This document shows, in pieces, positions 55,513-63,594 of a DNA stretch of 64,000 bases. The stretch is from Robiginitalea aurantiaca (GTDB taxonomy: Bacteria; Bacteroidota; Bacteroidia; Flavobacteriales; Flavobacteriaceae). The first letter of the stretch is position 1. Each line of letters opens with the position of its first letter. A program made the translations under genes and the position numbers. The notes beneath the pieces were generated by a model. The model ran no database searches. It saw only the letters and a program-made list of their open reading frames with translations, and was not told where the DNA came from. The DNA lies in NCBI RefSeq assembly GCF_030380815.1, contig NZ_JAUDUY010000002.1:62001-126000 (forward strand), written 5' to 3'.

Positions 55513-55602
55513 GGCCCGTTTGAGCGATTGATGCGCGAGGTACAACTTTACGCCCAGGAAACCCATAAATGCAATCCAGAGAAAAAATAAAAATAGTTCC
55601 AT
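55492..55602 (-). CDS. Possible 36-residue single-helix membrane peptide
   Basis: MELFLFFLWIAFMGFLGVKL then a hydrophilic basic tail ending LKRAKKKPTP. One membrane helix with a basic C-terminus, a common shape for tiny bacterial membrane proteins. The last codons fall inside the sodC terminator, so KKKPTP may only reflect the T-run read backwards. A longer 63-codon frame upstream lacks such features. No neighbour suggests a role. Confidence 0.3.
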   Translation of the reverse strand: MELFLFFLWIAFMGFLGVKLYLAHQSLKRAKKKPTP

Positions 55603-55896
55603 ACCACAGTATTTAGTGTTCTTAATCCAGATGCCTGTCCTTGCCTGAAGAAATGCATACATCCAACCCTCCAGGTAATCCATGCGCCTGATGGGGTAAA
55701 AATAAGTTATCGCGCTCCCCTATCAACTGATAAAAAATACTAGAAAACCGATTAAAGGGTCATTTTTTGCCATGAAAAGTGCATTTTTGACAGAAATATC
55801 CCACCTCCGGGATGGATTCGCCCCCCTTGCCTTTATCGAAAAAGGAGAATCCGTATACTTTTTTCATCTATTTTTGGAAGTCTAACTCAGTAAAGC
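55603..55896. other. Intergenic region with -7 element
   Basis: No supportable gene. TATTTTTG at 55869-55876, an exact TAnnTTTG, lies 20 bases before the ATG of the LETM1-like gene and probably serves it. The rest is AT-rich without obvious repeats. Confidence 0.4.
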
Positions 55897-57081
55897 ATGA
55901 ATCCTTCAGCTCCCGGCTGGATAGATAAATTTGGAGCGCTCCGGGCGGCAGAGCCCATCCCATACCGGGATATGCGTGCCCTTGATGCCGACTTGCGCGC
56001 TTGCGGGTTTATGTACGGGATTAATGTCGGTATCCCCGGGTTTATCAAACCTTCCTATCGCCTGTCCCAGGACGAAAAAGCGAAGATCAATCTTCTTGCC
56101 GGATTGTATTGCAGCCATCGGCTGATACGTCCACAGTCTTCCTACGCTGATTTTATTGGGAGTGTTCGGGACTTCTACAAATCCCTGGAACTCGGGCAGC
56201 CCAATTTGCTTCAAAAAATCCTCAGGAGTGGTAAAACCTCGGTACAACTCGAAAAAATCCTGGATTCAAGAGTATACCTTGGCGAATCGGTTTTAAGCCG
56301 GACCTTCAATTCACTGATCACAAATGTGCTGCTTCCCATAGATGTTCTGGCGTATAGAGCTTTTCTTAATGGAGAAACGTCTTTGAAAAAACGCGCCGGA
56401 GAACTTGAATCCCTGGTAATCAATATTATATACCATTCGCTGGACTCGGAATCCCCTTCTGAAAGCAGAAAAAAATTGCGGGAGGCTTTTGAAAATTCCC
56501 GCACCTATCTCACCATCCAACAACCGGAGCAATTCAGTGATTTCAAAGGGCGCCTGGAAAAATACGCTGGAACAGATGCCGCACACTACTTCCTGGACAT
56601 TGCAACACTTACAGCCCTGGAACAAAACTCAAAAGATACACGGCAGCAGCGGTATGTTCTAACCCTGGGGGGCGCTTTGGGCTATCGGAAAAAAGAAATT
56701 GCGGGAGCCCTGAGGGATATCAACGCCTTTTTTAAGCTGCACAGCAAACAAATCTATTTTTTGAGGGAAGCCCTTCCGGGTTCTCAGTATTATGAAAGTA
56801 TGGCCCGTGTGGTGGATCGGCTCATCAGTAGAAACAGCAAACGCCTCAGAAAGGAATTGTCCCAGAGCAAAGAACTCATGATATTACTCTCTAAATCCAC
56901 GGTCCGGGAATTGAGTCCAACAGAGAAGAAAAAGGTGCAACAACAACTGTTGGATATTTTTAAAAGCATTCCGTCCCTGGCCATATTCCTGCTGCCCGGA
57001 GGGGTGGTTTTATTGCCGATTTTCATAAGCCTGATTCCAAAGCTACTTCCTTCATCTTTTGATGAAAATCGCGTCGATTAA
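55897..57081 (+). CDS. LETM1-related protein
   Basis: 394 residues, mostly helical and without signal peptide. The C-terminal part (about 345-390) matches the LETM1-like signature: QQLLDIFKSIPSLAIFLLPG, then VVLLPIFISLIPKLLPSSF, with the proline/glycine-punctuated hydrophobic stretch of mitochondrial LETM1 cation exchangers. Flavobacterial relatives have been described as LETM1-related and biofilm-associated; I recall this from annotation naming and cannot verify it here. The N-terminal 300 residues are unrecognised. Monocistronic; role in ion balance is only a possibility. Confidence 0.75.
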   Translation: MNPSAPGWIDKFGALRAAEPIPYRDMRALDADLRACGFMYGINVGIPGFIKPSYRLSQDEKAKINLLAGLYCSHRLIRPQSSYADFIGSVRDFYKSLELGQPNLLQKILRSGKTSVQLEKILDSRVYLGESVLSRTFNSLITNVLLPIDVLAYRAFLNGETSLKKRAGELESLVINIIYHSLDSESPSESRKKLREAFENSRTYLTIQQPEQFSDFKGRLEKYAGTDAAHYFLDIATLTALEQNSKDTRQQRYVLTLGGALGYRKKEIAGALRDINAFFKLHSKQIYFLREALPGSQYYESMARVVDRLISRNSKRLRKELSQSKELMILLSKSTVRELSPTEKKKVQQQLLDIFKSIPSLAIFLLPGGVVLLPIFISLIPKLLPSSFDENRVD

Positions 57082-57152
57082 GCTCAAAAATCAGCTATAA
57101 GTTTTTTCTATACTAAGTGCTAATAATTTATTTATCAGTATTTTAGTATTTA

Positions 57153-57908
57153 TCACTCCAACCAAAGCTTAAAGTCCTTTACGCGTTCCCTGCTCACGAT
57201 GATTTCCTGCTCACTGAACCGGTTCATCTTTACTTTCAGGCGCGAATTTGAGTAGGAAATGATATCTGCGATGTGATTTATTTGCACATAAAACTTCCTG
57301 CTTACCCGGAAAAAAGTCTCGGGTGAAAGTTCTGCTTCCAGTTGTTCCAGCGTCGTGTCGAGCAGGTAGGAACGCCCCTCGGTTGTCGCGGCATACGTCC
57401 CTTTGTTTTCGCTGTAAAAACACTCCACCTCATCGGTGGGAATGATTTTTATATGCTGCCCCACCCTTGCGGTAAATCTACTTTTGTATTCCCGTTCCAG
57501 GGGATTAACCAGGAGTTTTCGGATATCTTCAAAATCGACGCGTACCTCAGACCTTCCTGAACCGAGGTTTTTGTATTTGGTAATTGCAGCCTGGAGTTCC
57601 TCCTCGTCGATGGGTTTTAGCAGATAATCAATGCTATTGAGTTTAAAAGCCTGAAGGGCGTATTCATCATAAGCGGTCGTAAAGACGATCGGGCTGCGGA
57701 CGGTCACCTGGTCGAAGATCTCGAAAGAGAGTCCATCCGATAATTGAATATCGAGGAAAATAAGGTCCGGGTGCGGCTCGGTCTCGAACCACGCAATAGA
57801 TTCGGCAACGGAATGAAGCATTTGTGAAACTTCAATATTCATAGACTCCAAAAGCCGCGAAAGTCTCCTGGCGGATGGTTTTTCGTCCTCGATAATCAGT
57901 GCTTTCAT
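57153..57908 (-). CDS. LytTR-type response regulator
   Basis: 251 residues: receiver domain 1-120 (acidic IIEDE, phospho-acceptor Asp53 in FLDIQL, Lys in DYLLKPI) and LytTR DNA-binding domain from about 145 (SRFTARVGQHIKIIPTDEVE; FFRVSRKFYVQINHIADI). Partner of the histidine kinase at the other end of the operon. Its start overlaps the stop of the preceding 2TM protein gene by 4 bases, showing tight coupling. Target promoters unknown. Confidence 0.92.
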   Translation of the reverse strand: MKALIIEDEKPSARRLSRLLESMNIEVSQMLHSVAESIAWFETEPHPDLIFLDIQLSDGLSFEIFDQVTVRSPIVFTTAYDEYALQAFKLNSIDYLLKPIDEEELQAAITKYKNLGSGRSEVRVDFEDIRKLLVNPLEREYKSRFTARVGQHIKIIPTDEVECFYSENKGTYAATTEGRSYLLDTTLEQLEAELSPETFFRVSRKFYVQINHIADIISYSNSRLKVKMNRFSEQEIIVSRERVKDFKLWLE

Positions 57909-58267
57909 CCTTGTGTCGTATTTGATTTTGTGCCCGATTCGGATGGCTTCTCAAATCGTTTTGATTCCTCCCTGTCTTCATCCATATACTTCTGAATCAT
58001 GCGGTCTTCCCATGATTTACCGAAAAACGGATTCAGTCTGAATGTGATCATGGCGTGAATCAACAGTCCAATACCCCAAAATATGGCCGTTGTGAAGTTA
58101 TAATAGTGCAGACTAAAGTCTTCCTTACGCGACTGTGAAATCACCATGACAGCAATGATGAAAATATTGATGACGATATAAACCATCAGGTGAATATAGA
58201 ACCCTTTGAGCTCTTCGACACGCTTTTTGGCGCGTTTGCGTTTTTCAATAATGGTGTGATCTTCCAT
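57905..58267 (-). CDS. 2TM domain protein C
   Basis: 120 residues: KRAKKRVEELKGFYIHLMVY, helix, connecting loop, helix, then the domain end LNPFFGKSWEDRMIQKYMDE and a charged tail. The start at 58267 gives the same short lead before RAKKRV as in the two paralogues; a start at 58300 would overlap the previous gene by 10 bases. Most diverged of the three free 2TM proteins. Its stop overlaps the response regulator gene. Confidence 0.78.
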   Translation of the reverse strand: MEDHTIIEKRKRAKKRVEELKGFYIHLMVYIVINIFIIAVMVISQSRKEDFSLHYYNFTTAIFWGIGLLIHAMITFRLNPFFGKSWEDRMIQKYMDEDREESKRFEKPSESGTKSNTTQG

Positions 58268-58290
58268 TTCAGTAGACTGTTTATAAGGTT

Positions 58291-58590
58291 CTATTCCCAT
58301 CGGGATTTACTCTTGTCGTCTTGTTCCATGAATTCCTGGATTTTCCGGTCTTCCCAGTCCCTTGAGAAAAACGGATTCCAGCCAAAAGTCCTGAAGGCGT
58401 GGAAAAACAAACCTATTCCCCAGCCGAATGCCGCCCAGAGGAACCACATGTAGCGCCATTCATTGGTCAGGTAGTTAATCACTGCCAGAAGGGAGATCAC
58501 AAAGATGTAAGAGGTCAGGTTGCCATAAAACTTCTTGAGTTCATTTACCCGCTCTTTGGCCCTTAAATATTTTGATTCCCGATTTTCCAT
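58291..58590 (-). CDS. 2TM domain protein B
   Basis: 99 residues: KYLRAKERVNELKKFYGNL, two membrane helices, then GWNPFFSRDWEDRKIQEFME. The start at 58590 is chosen over 58650, which would run back into protein A. The domain closely parallels the kinase C-terminus. Role unknown; it sits between kinase and regulator genes. Confidence 0.78.
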   Translation of the reverse strand: MENRESKYLRAKERVNELKKFYGNLTSYIFVISLLAVINYLTNEWRYMWFLWAAFGWGIGLFFHAFRTFGWNPFFSRDWEDRKIQEFMEQDDKSKSRWE

Positions 58591-58618
58591 AATCTGTTTG
58601 TTTATCTGTGTGTTTGAT

Positions 58619-58921
58619 TTATTTAAAGGTGGATCCCTTTTGTTCGGCATCCATCAGCTCTTCTATCTTACGGGCCTCCCAGTGTTTTCCCAAAAATGGG
58701 TTATATCCATAGGCTTCCATTCCCTGCATCAGAAGCCCAAAGCCCCATCCTATTGCGGGAAAGAAGGCCCAGGGAATACTGAAGCCAATTGTTGTCCAGT
58801 TGATCCAGAACAAAAATGGAATTACAATACAATAGGCCAACAGGGATCCGTAAAAATCCTTAATCGCCTTAACGCGTTCTTTGGCCCGCAGGTAGCTGTC
58901 GTATTTATCTTGTGTATTCAT
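58619..58921 (-). CDS. 2TM domain protein A
   Basis: 100 residues: YLRAKERVKAIKDFYGSLLA, two membrane helices around FFPAIGWGFGLLMQGMEAYG, then YNPFLGKHWEARKIEELMD. It is the closest relative of the 2TM domain at the end of the kinase encoded just upstream, and the DNA of the two stretches is also visibly alike, indicating duplication within the operon. Confidence 0.8.
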   Translation of the reverse strand: MNTQDKYDSYLRAKERVKAIKDFYGSLLAYCIVIPFLFWINWTTIGFSIPWAFFPAIGWGFGLLMQGMEAYGYNPFLGKHWEARKIEELMDAEQKGSTFK

Positions 58922-59024
58922 GAGGTCTGTGTTTTAGTTACCCCAAAAATGCCGCATCCGTCAGGGTTTTCAAAAAAGAGGATTCCGAGTCGTTGGATTC
59001 CCTGACTGAATTGTCATAAAAGGC

Positions 59025-60362
59025 TTAAAATTCGTCTTTTTCCATGAGTTCCCGAATCTTGCGTTCCTCCCACCGCTTGCCCCAAAGCGGGTTGTAACCG
59101 TAGGCTTCCATGCCGTGCATCAATACCCCAAAACCCCATCCCATGGCTGGAAATATCACCCATGGAAAGTCGTAACTGGTGGTTTGCCAGTTCAGCCAGG
59201 CCAAAAAGGGTATCACAACCAGATAAGCCCCTAAATTCCCATAAAAACTTTTAATTGCTTCCACTTTTTCCCTGGCCTTTACGTAGCGTTTGTCTTCAAT
59301 ATACTCTTCTTGTGACGAGTATTTGGATACCTTTCGGCTGAGCATGGGTACCGCTACGCGAAACTGATTCCCGTCTTTTTCGATTTTCAATTGACGTTCC
59401 GAAAGGAGGGAATATCGCTGGAGGATGTTCTGTAGACCCACCCCACTCGATTTAGAAATTACCTGTTTTTCCTGTAAATTGTTGGTTACCACTACGTAAC
59501 CGTCTTCCTCAGTCACTTTTATATATAAGGGACGATCTGGGGTAACCACATTGTGCTTGACCGCATTTTCAAGCAATAATTGGAGCGAAAGCGGAACAAT
59601 TTTAGCGTTTGGATCGGCACTGTGCTCCGGAATTTCAAAATGAATCCCCTCCTCAAAACGCATTTTCAGTAAACGCACGTAGGTACGGGCAAAGGCGAAT
59701 TCTTCATCCACGGGCACGAGTTCCTTATTCTTTTGTTCAAGTACATAGCGGTACACCTTTGAGAGGGCAGTTGTAAAGCGCTGGGCCTGATGAGGGTCTT
59801 CTTCGATCAAGCTCGTAAGCACATTCAGGCTGTTAAACAGGAAATGCGGATCCAATTGATTTTTAAGGGCATCGAATTGAGCAGAAGCCGTACCGGCAAT
59901 GATTTTCTGTTGTTTTACCTTATGCTCCTGTCGGTGCTTGTAATAAAATACTGCGTAAAAAACTCCGGCAATAAAAGCGGCGAGGATTGAGGTACCGAGG
60001 TAATAGTCTATGGATTCTCCCATTAGAAATCCCGACAGGTCATTTCCTCTTAGGCCAACACTTATGATGCTTCGGGCAAAAAAGATAGCAATCATGGAAA
60101 CCCCGATATTTCCAAGAATACTCAAGATCAGGTTCCTGCCCCTGAATAAATCAAGCCCGTAACGCTTTAACAAATAGGAAATCAGGATGTAATTGGCCAG
60201 ATAAATCAGCCATGAAAATATCATGTGATCCAGGAGATTCGACCAAAAGGTCCTGTTGATCACAAGGCTTTGCCCATTGAAGAAGTATATCGCCTGAAAT
60301 ACGATAAATAATAGTACGCCGATTAGCGTTGCATTAATAAAGTGCCTGAATATGGATTTCAT
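59025..60362 (-). CDS. LytS-like histidine kinase with fused C-terminal 2TM domain
   Basis: 445 residues. N-terminal four membrane helices (to about 142), a His_kinase domain with phospho-accepting His173 in LDPHFLFNSLNVL, an HATPase_c domain with the N box LLLENAVKHN (Asn266) and G box GVGLQN (307-312), then an added domain at 358-441: KREK-type helix, two membrane helices and GYNPLWGKRWEERKIRELM, which is a full 2TM domain. So the catalytic part is tethered to the membrane at both ends. First gene of an operon with three free 2TM proteins and the LytTR regulator. Confidence 0.9.
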   Translation of the reverse strand: MKSIFRHFINATLIGVLLFIVFQAIYFFNGQSLVINRTFWSNLLDHMIFSWLIYLANYILISYLLKRYGLDLFRGRNLILSILGNIGVSMIAIFFARSIISVGLRGNDLSGFLMGESIDYYLGTSILAAFIAGVFYAVFYYKHRQEHKVKQQKIIAGTASAQFDALKNQLDPHFLFNSLNVLTSLIEEDPHQAQRFTTALSKVYRYVLEQKNKELVPVDEEFAFARTYVRLLKMRFEEGIHFEIPEHSADPNAKIVPLSLQLLLENAVKHNVVTPDRPLYIKVTEEDGYVVVTNNLQEKQVISKSSGVGLQNILQRYSLLSERQLKIEKDGNQFRVAVPMLSRKVSKYSSQEEYIEDKRYVKAREKVEAIKSFYGNLGAYLVVIPFLAWLNWQTTSYDFPWVIFPAMGWGFGVLMHGMEAYGYNPLWGKRWEERKIRELMEKDEF

Positions 60363-60550
60363 GGGAAAAAACTTCTCGCCTTTAATTTAGTAAAAAACGC
60401 TTCAGGTGCTATGCCCAAAAAAGAGCTTCCTGATACGCGTGTGTTGAATTTACAAATCTAGATGACTACATAACGCAACCTTAAAATAATGTCCTGAAAT
60501 GGTAGAATTCCGTTCCGAATTGTACTTTTAGCAGGTCGATCCCACACCCT

Positions 60551-61162
60551 ATGTATATTCCGGAATCCTATCGCAATGAGAATCCAGAGGAAATTCATGA
60601 ATTCCTAAAGGAAAATGCTTTTGGCATACTGGTCTGTAATGGTCCCGAGGGGCCTATGGCTACACACTTGCCCCTGGAACTCGTTGAAAAAGATGATCAG
60701 ACCCTTTTGCTAAGGGGCCATTTCGCAAAGGCCAATCCGCAGTGGCGCCATCTTGAAGAAGGGGACGAAGTGTTGTGTATTTTCAACGGTCCGCATGCTT
60801 ATATCTCTTCCTCCTGGTACGAAGAAGAGGAAGTCCCCACCTGGAATTACAAGGCCGTGCACCTTAAAGGGCGCTACCGCAGGCAAAATGAGGCAGAGTT
60901 ATGGGAAGCACTTCACGCAATGGTCGATAAATACGAAGCTGATTCCGCCGAGCCCGTTTCCCTGAAAAATATGTCCAGGGCCACCCTGGCGCAGATTCGC
61001 GGCATTGTCGGTTTTGAAATCCAGGTGACCCGTTTGGATGCTGCATTCAAACTCTCCCAGGGACGCGAGCACGATCATCTGAGGATCATTAATGAGCTCG
61101 AGAAACGCGGCGGATCATCAAAAGATGTTGCCGAGGCGATGAAAAGGAATTCAAAGACTTGA
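60551..61162 (+). CDS. FMN-binding negative transcriptional regulator (PaiB family)
   Basis: 203 residues, cytoplasmic, of the FMN-binding split-barrel fold: GILVCNGPEGPMATHLPLEL, FAKANPQWRHLE and SSSWYEEEEVPTWNYKAVHL are the PaiB landmarks. In Bacillus PaiB acts with an acetyltransferase (PaiA) on protease and sporulation genes; no paiA is adjacent here, so the role is uncertain. It is divergent from the two-component operon. Confidence 0.88.
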   Translation: MYIPESYRNENPEEIHEFLKENAFGILVCNGPEGPMATHLPLELVEKDDQTLLLRGHFAKANPQWRHLEEGDEVLCIFNGPHAYISSSWYEEEEVPTWNYKAVHLKGRYRRQNEAELWEALHAMVDKYEADSAEPVSLKNMSRATLAQIRGIVGFEIQVTRLDAAFKLSQGREHDHLRIINELEKRGGSSKDVAEAMKRNSKT

Positions 61163-61205
61163 TTTAGGTTTTCCTATTGCTTAGTTTTATGTAAATGATC
61201 TGTCC

Positions 61206-61577
61206 GTGCTCAAAAGTAAATTTTGGCAGGCTTTTTTTGCCCTTGCCCCGTTTATTTCCCTTATCCTGATTTTTATCGGGTATGGTTTTTTCCTTTTTGC
61301 ATTGTTATCCACAATGCATCAGGGCGGAGACAAACCTGACCCCATTGCACTATTCGGGGGGGTGGGTGTTTTAGCCACTACCATATTTATAGTCTTCCTG
61401 ATTTCTATGGGAAGTCTGGTGTTTTATATTGTGCATGCGGCCTACAATCCGAATCTGAGAGAGAACAACCTGCTGATACTTTGGATATTGCTTTTCCTTT
61501 TTACCTCTGGACTCGGACAATTTATCTACTGGATTGTGGAAATTGTTACCAAACCAGAACAGGCAGCCGTGAATTAA
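61206..61577 (+). CDS. Small integral membrane protein
   Basis: 123 residues starting from GTG at 61206. Three helices: FFALAPFISLILIFIGYGFF, VLATTIFIVFLISMGSLVFY and LLILWILLFLFTSGLGQFIY. TTG, a 20-base spacer and TAGTTTTA upstream look like a promoter. No family recognised; the last part superficially resembles the PLDc_N helix pair. Confidence 0.6.
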   Translation: MLKSKFWQAFFALAPFISLILIFIGYGFFLFALLSTMHQGGDKPDPIALFGGVGVLATTIFIVFLISMGSLVFYIVHAAYNPNLRENNLLILWILLFLFTSGLGQFIYWIVEIVTKPEQAAVN

Positions 61578-61745
61578 CCTTTCCTATAGCTTCCTGAAGG
61601 CGGAGTATAGGTGCGCCCTCCGATTCTGGATTATCCTTCTGCACCCGCCTCAATTCGTCCCCAAATTTCTACAATTCAGAATTTCCTTATTGCCCTTGCC
61701 GGGGGTCAGGCGCATATTTGCCCTGATAACTAAAAGCACAATATC

Positions 61746-62165
61746 ATGAAATCATTATTTTATTTCCTTTTCCTGACCACCGCCCTGAGCTGGGCACAGG
61801 AGCACAAATCAAAAGGGGTAACCCTGAAGATAACCCTGGAGAACGTCCTCAGCGATCAGGGCGACGTTCTGGCCGCACTACACACAGCGGAGACCTTTAT
61901 GAAGGGACGTGGGGTAGCCGATTACAAAGCCGAAGCCCAAAAGGGTGTCATGACCTTTACCTTTGACAACATTGCCCCGGGAACCTATGGGGTAATGGTG
62001 CTCCACGATCTCAACAGCAACCAGCAAATGGATTACCAGCCCAGCGGCATGCCCGATGAACCTTATGGGATGAGCGGGAACGATATGAGTATGGGGCCGC
62101 CCAGCTTTGAGGCTGTCAGTTTTATAGTCAAATCTGAAGATCAGGATATTTCCATCCGCTTCTAA
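61746..62165 (+). CDS. DUF2141 domain exported protein
   Basis: 139 residues, signal peptide MKSLFYFLFLTTALSWAQ. Immunoglobulin-like DUF2141 fold with VTFDNIAPGTYGVMVLHDLN (spelled MTFTFDNIAPG here) and a loop NQQMDYQPSGMPDEPYGMS that resembles a calcium-type Asp-rich turn. Secreted, function unknown. Followed by a terminator. Confidence 0.82.
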   Translation: MKSLFYFLFLTTALSWAQEHKSKGVTLKITLENVLSDQGDVLAALHTAETFMKGRGVADYKAEAQKGVMTFTFDNIAPGTYGVMVLHDLNSNQQMDYQPSGMPDEPYGMSGNDMSMGPPSFEAVSFIVKSEDQDISIRF

Positions 62166-62181
62166 GGTCCCAATAAATCAA

Positions 62182-62212
62182 AAAATACCACCTCCAGGGG
62201 TGGTATTTTTTA
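62182..62212 (+). terminator. Rho-independent terminator after the DUF2141 gene
   Basis: Stem aataccacc (62184-62192) / ggtggtatt (62199-62207), flanked by A and T runs that extend it and let it act in both directions. Confidence 0.85.
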
Positions 62213-62225
62213 TTTTAAACCTGCC

Positions 62226-62357
62226 TTACCCCCACTTAGAAGGCCAGGTTTTCATCATCCAAACCGTTTTACCTACTCCGGCAACTACAAATCCATTCTG
62301 TTTTGATGCTCCGAATCCCACCAAAACTTGAGGGAGGATCAGGTCACCACCATAGTT
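62226..62357 (-). pseudogene. Possible degraded 3' end of a dps-like gene
   Basis: Between an in-frame stop pair at 62358-62363 and a stop at 62226-62228 there are 43 codons with no good start. They encode GFVVAGVGKTVWMMKTWPSK near the end. The Dps protein encoded at 63016 ends EQEKTVWMMKAWLAEQV, so KTVWMMK-x-W is shared at the same distance from the C-terminus, and the DNA over about 29 bases also matches at most positions. This may be a relic of a second dps copy; the match is short and could be chance. Confidence 0.3.
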
Positions 62358-62438
62358 CTATCAAGAAATTTCAAAATTAAAGAGGATTTTCATCGTTTGA
62401 GTTGTTATATACCTACAAATCTTAAATAAATCCATGTT

Positions 62439-62930
62439 ATGAAACCTATGAATTTCTCTAACACCAATGTCCTAAAGATCCTAAAAACAGGAATGTTGAT
62501 ACCTGTTTTGGTAATGTTTGTGGCTTGCAGTAAGGACGACGATTCCTTTGCAAGGGTAAGCGTTAACGGAACTTTGCTGCAAGCGAATGACTCGGATTTT
62601 ACCGTCGGTGACCGTTCTGATTTTAACGGGGATATCGATGCCAGTTTTAACGGGAATGGTGGAACCGCCGTTCGTTCCTTTACCTGGAACAATAACCTGA
62701 ACACGGCGGATTACAACGCAGATATTACTGCATCCGCAGTAGGTAACTTTCAAATGATAGTGGAAGATGCTGAAGGAATGGTTGTACTGGATAGAATGAT
62801 TCAGGGAAGTGAAGATCCAGACTCCATTAGTGGGGTTACCCAGAGCGGAGCCCCTGGAATATGGACCGTGACCATCCGTGTAACCGACTTTAATGGAGAC
62901 GGAAGTTTTTCCCTGAGCGAGGGGAATTAA
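62439..62930 (+). CDS. Small lipoprotein of unknown function
   Basis: 163 residues, signal segment LKTGMLIPVLVMFVACSKDD with lipid Cys. Mature part is beta-rich and Asn/Asp-rich (TWNNNLNTADYNADITASAV; VTDFNGDGSFSLSEGN), like an immunoglobulin-type domain with an Asp-rich turn near the end. Not recognised. Monocistronic with a terminator after it. Confidence 0.65.
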   Translation: MKPMNFSNTNVLKILKTGMLIPVLVMFVACSKDDDSFARVSVNGTLLQANDSDFTVGDRSDFNGDIDASFNGNGGTAVRSFTWNNNLNTADYNADITASAVGNFQMIVEDAEGMVVLDRMIQGSEDPDSISGVTQSGAPGIWTVTIRVTDFNGDGSFSLSEGN

Positions 62931-62948
62931 GCACCCGGCAATTAAAGC

Positions 62949-62983
62949 ACAAGGCGCTGTTGGAAACCAACAGCGCCTTTTCT
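62949..62983. terminator. Terminator between the lipoprotein gene and dps
   Basis: Perfect 13-bp stem aaggcgctgttgg (62951-62963) / ccaacagcgcctt (62967-62979), loop aaa, followed by tttct. It can serve both converging genes. Confidence 0.85.
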
Positions 62984-63015
62984 ATTCTCACTGAGTCGGA
63001 ATGGCCCCTTCGGGG

Positions 63016-63495
63016 TTAAACCTGTTCCGCCAGCCAGGCTTTCATCATCCAGACGGTTTTCTCCTGTTCGGTGATAAAATCGCTCATCATGGCGTTCGTG
63101 CCTTCATCTCCCACAGTATCCGAAGTACTTAAGATTTTGCGTTCGATAAGGAGCAACTCTTTGAGGGAATCTACAATCAACCGGATTGCCTCTTCGTCCT
63201 TACTTACGTCCTGCCCCACCGGCACCTTAGAAACTCTGGTATAATCAGCAAAGGTATGAAGGGGGGTCTCTCCCAGGGTCAGTACCCGCTCTGCAATCAT
63301 GTCGACCTTGAGATTCGCATCGTCGTAGAGCTCTTCGAATTTGGCGTGGAGGTCAAAAAAACTCCGCCCCCGGATATTCCAATGAATTCCCCTGAGGTTC
63401 TGGTAATAGGTCTGGAAATTCGCCAGGAGAAAATTGAGGTCTTCAGCCAACTCTTTGGATTGGGCAGCTGGCAGCCCAATAGCGTTTAATTTCAT
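63016..63495 (-). CDS. dps: Dps family DNA-binding ferritin-like protein
   Basis: 159 residues from the ATG at 63495 (MKLNAIGLPAAQSKELAEDL). Dps ferroxidase ligands are in NLRGIHWNIRGRSFFDLHAK and EELYDDANLKVDMIAERVLTLG (two His, Asp and Glu). It forms a dodecamer that oxidises and stores iron with peroxide and may coat DNA. TACCTTTA (minus strand, plus 63513-63520), near the -7 consensus, lies 17 bases before the start. It is divergent from the LysR/OxyR gene, a typical regulator-target pair. Confidence 0.93.
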   Translation of the reverse strand: MKLNAIGLPAAQSKELAEDLNFLLANFQTYYQNLRGIHWNIRGRSFFDLHAKFEELYDDANLKVDMIAERVLTLGETPLHTFADYTRVSKVPVGQDVSKDEEAIRLIVDSLKELLLIERKILSTSDTVGDEGTNAMMSDFITEQEKTVWMMKAWLAEQV

Positions 63496-63594
63496 AATTC
63501 TTCTGATTTCCATAAAGGTATTGCACATCAGGCCCATTTACGATGAGCTATGTCGATACATTTTTTAATTTAGGGATCTCAAAAGTCCTGACTG

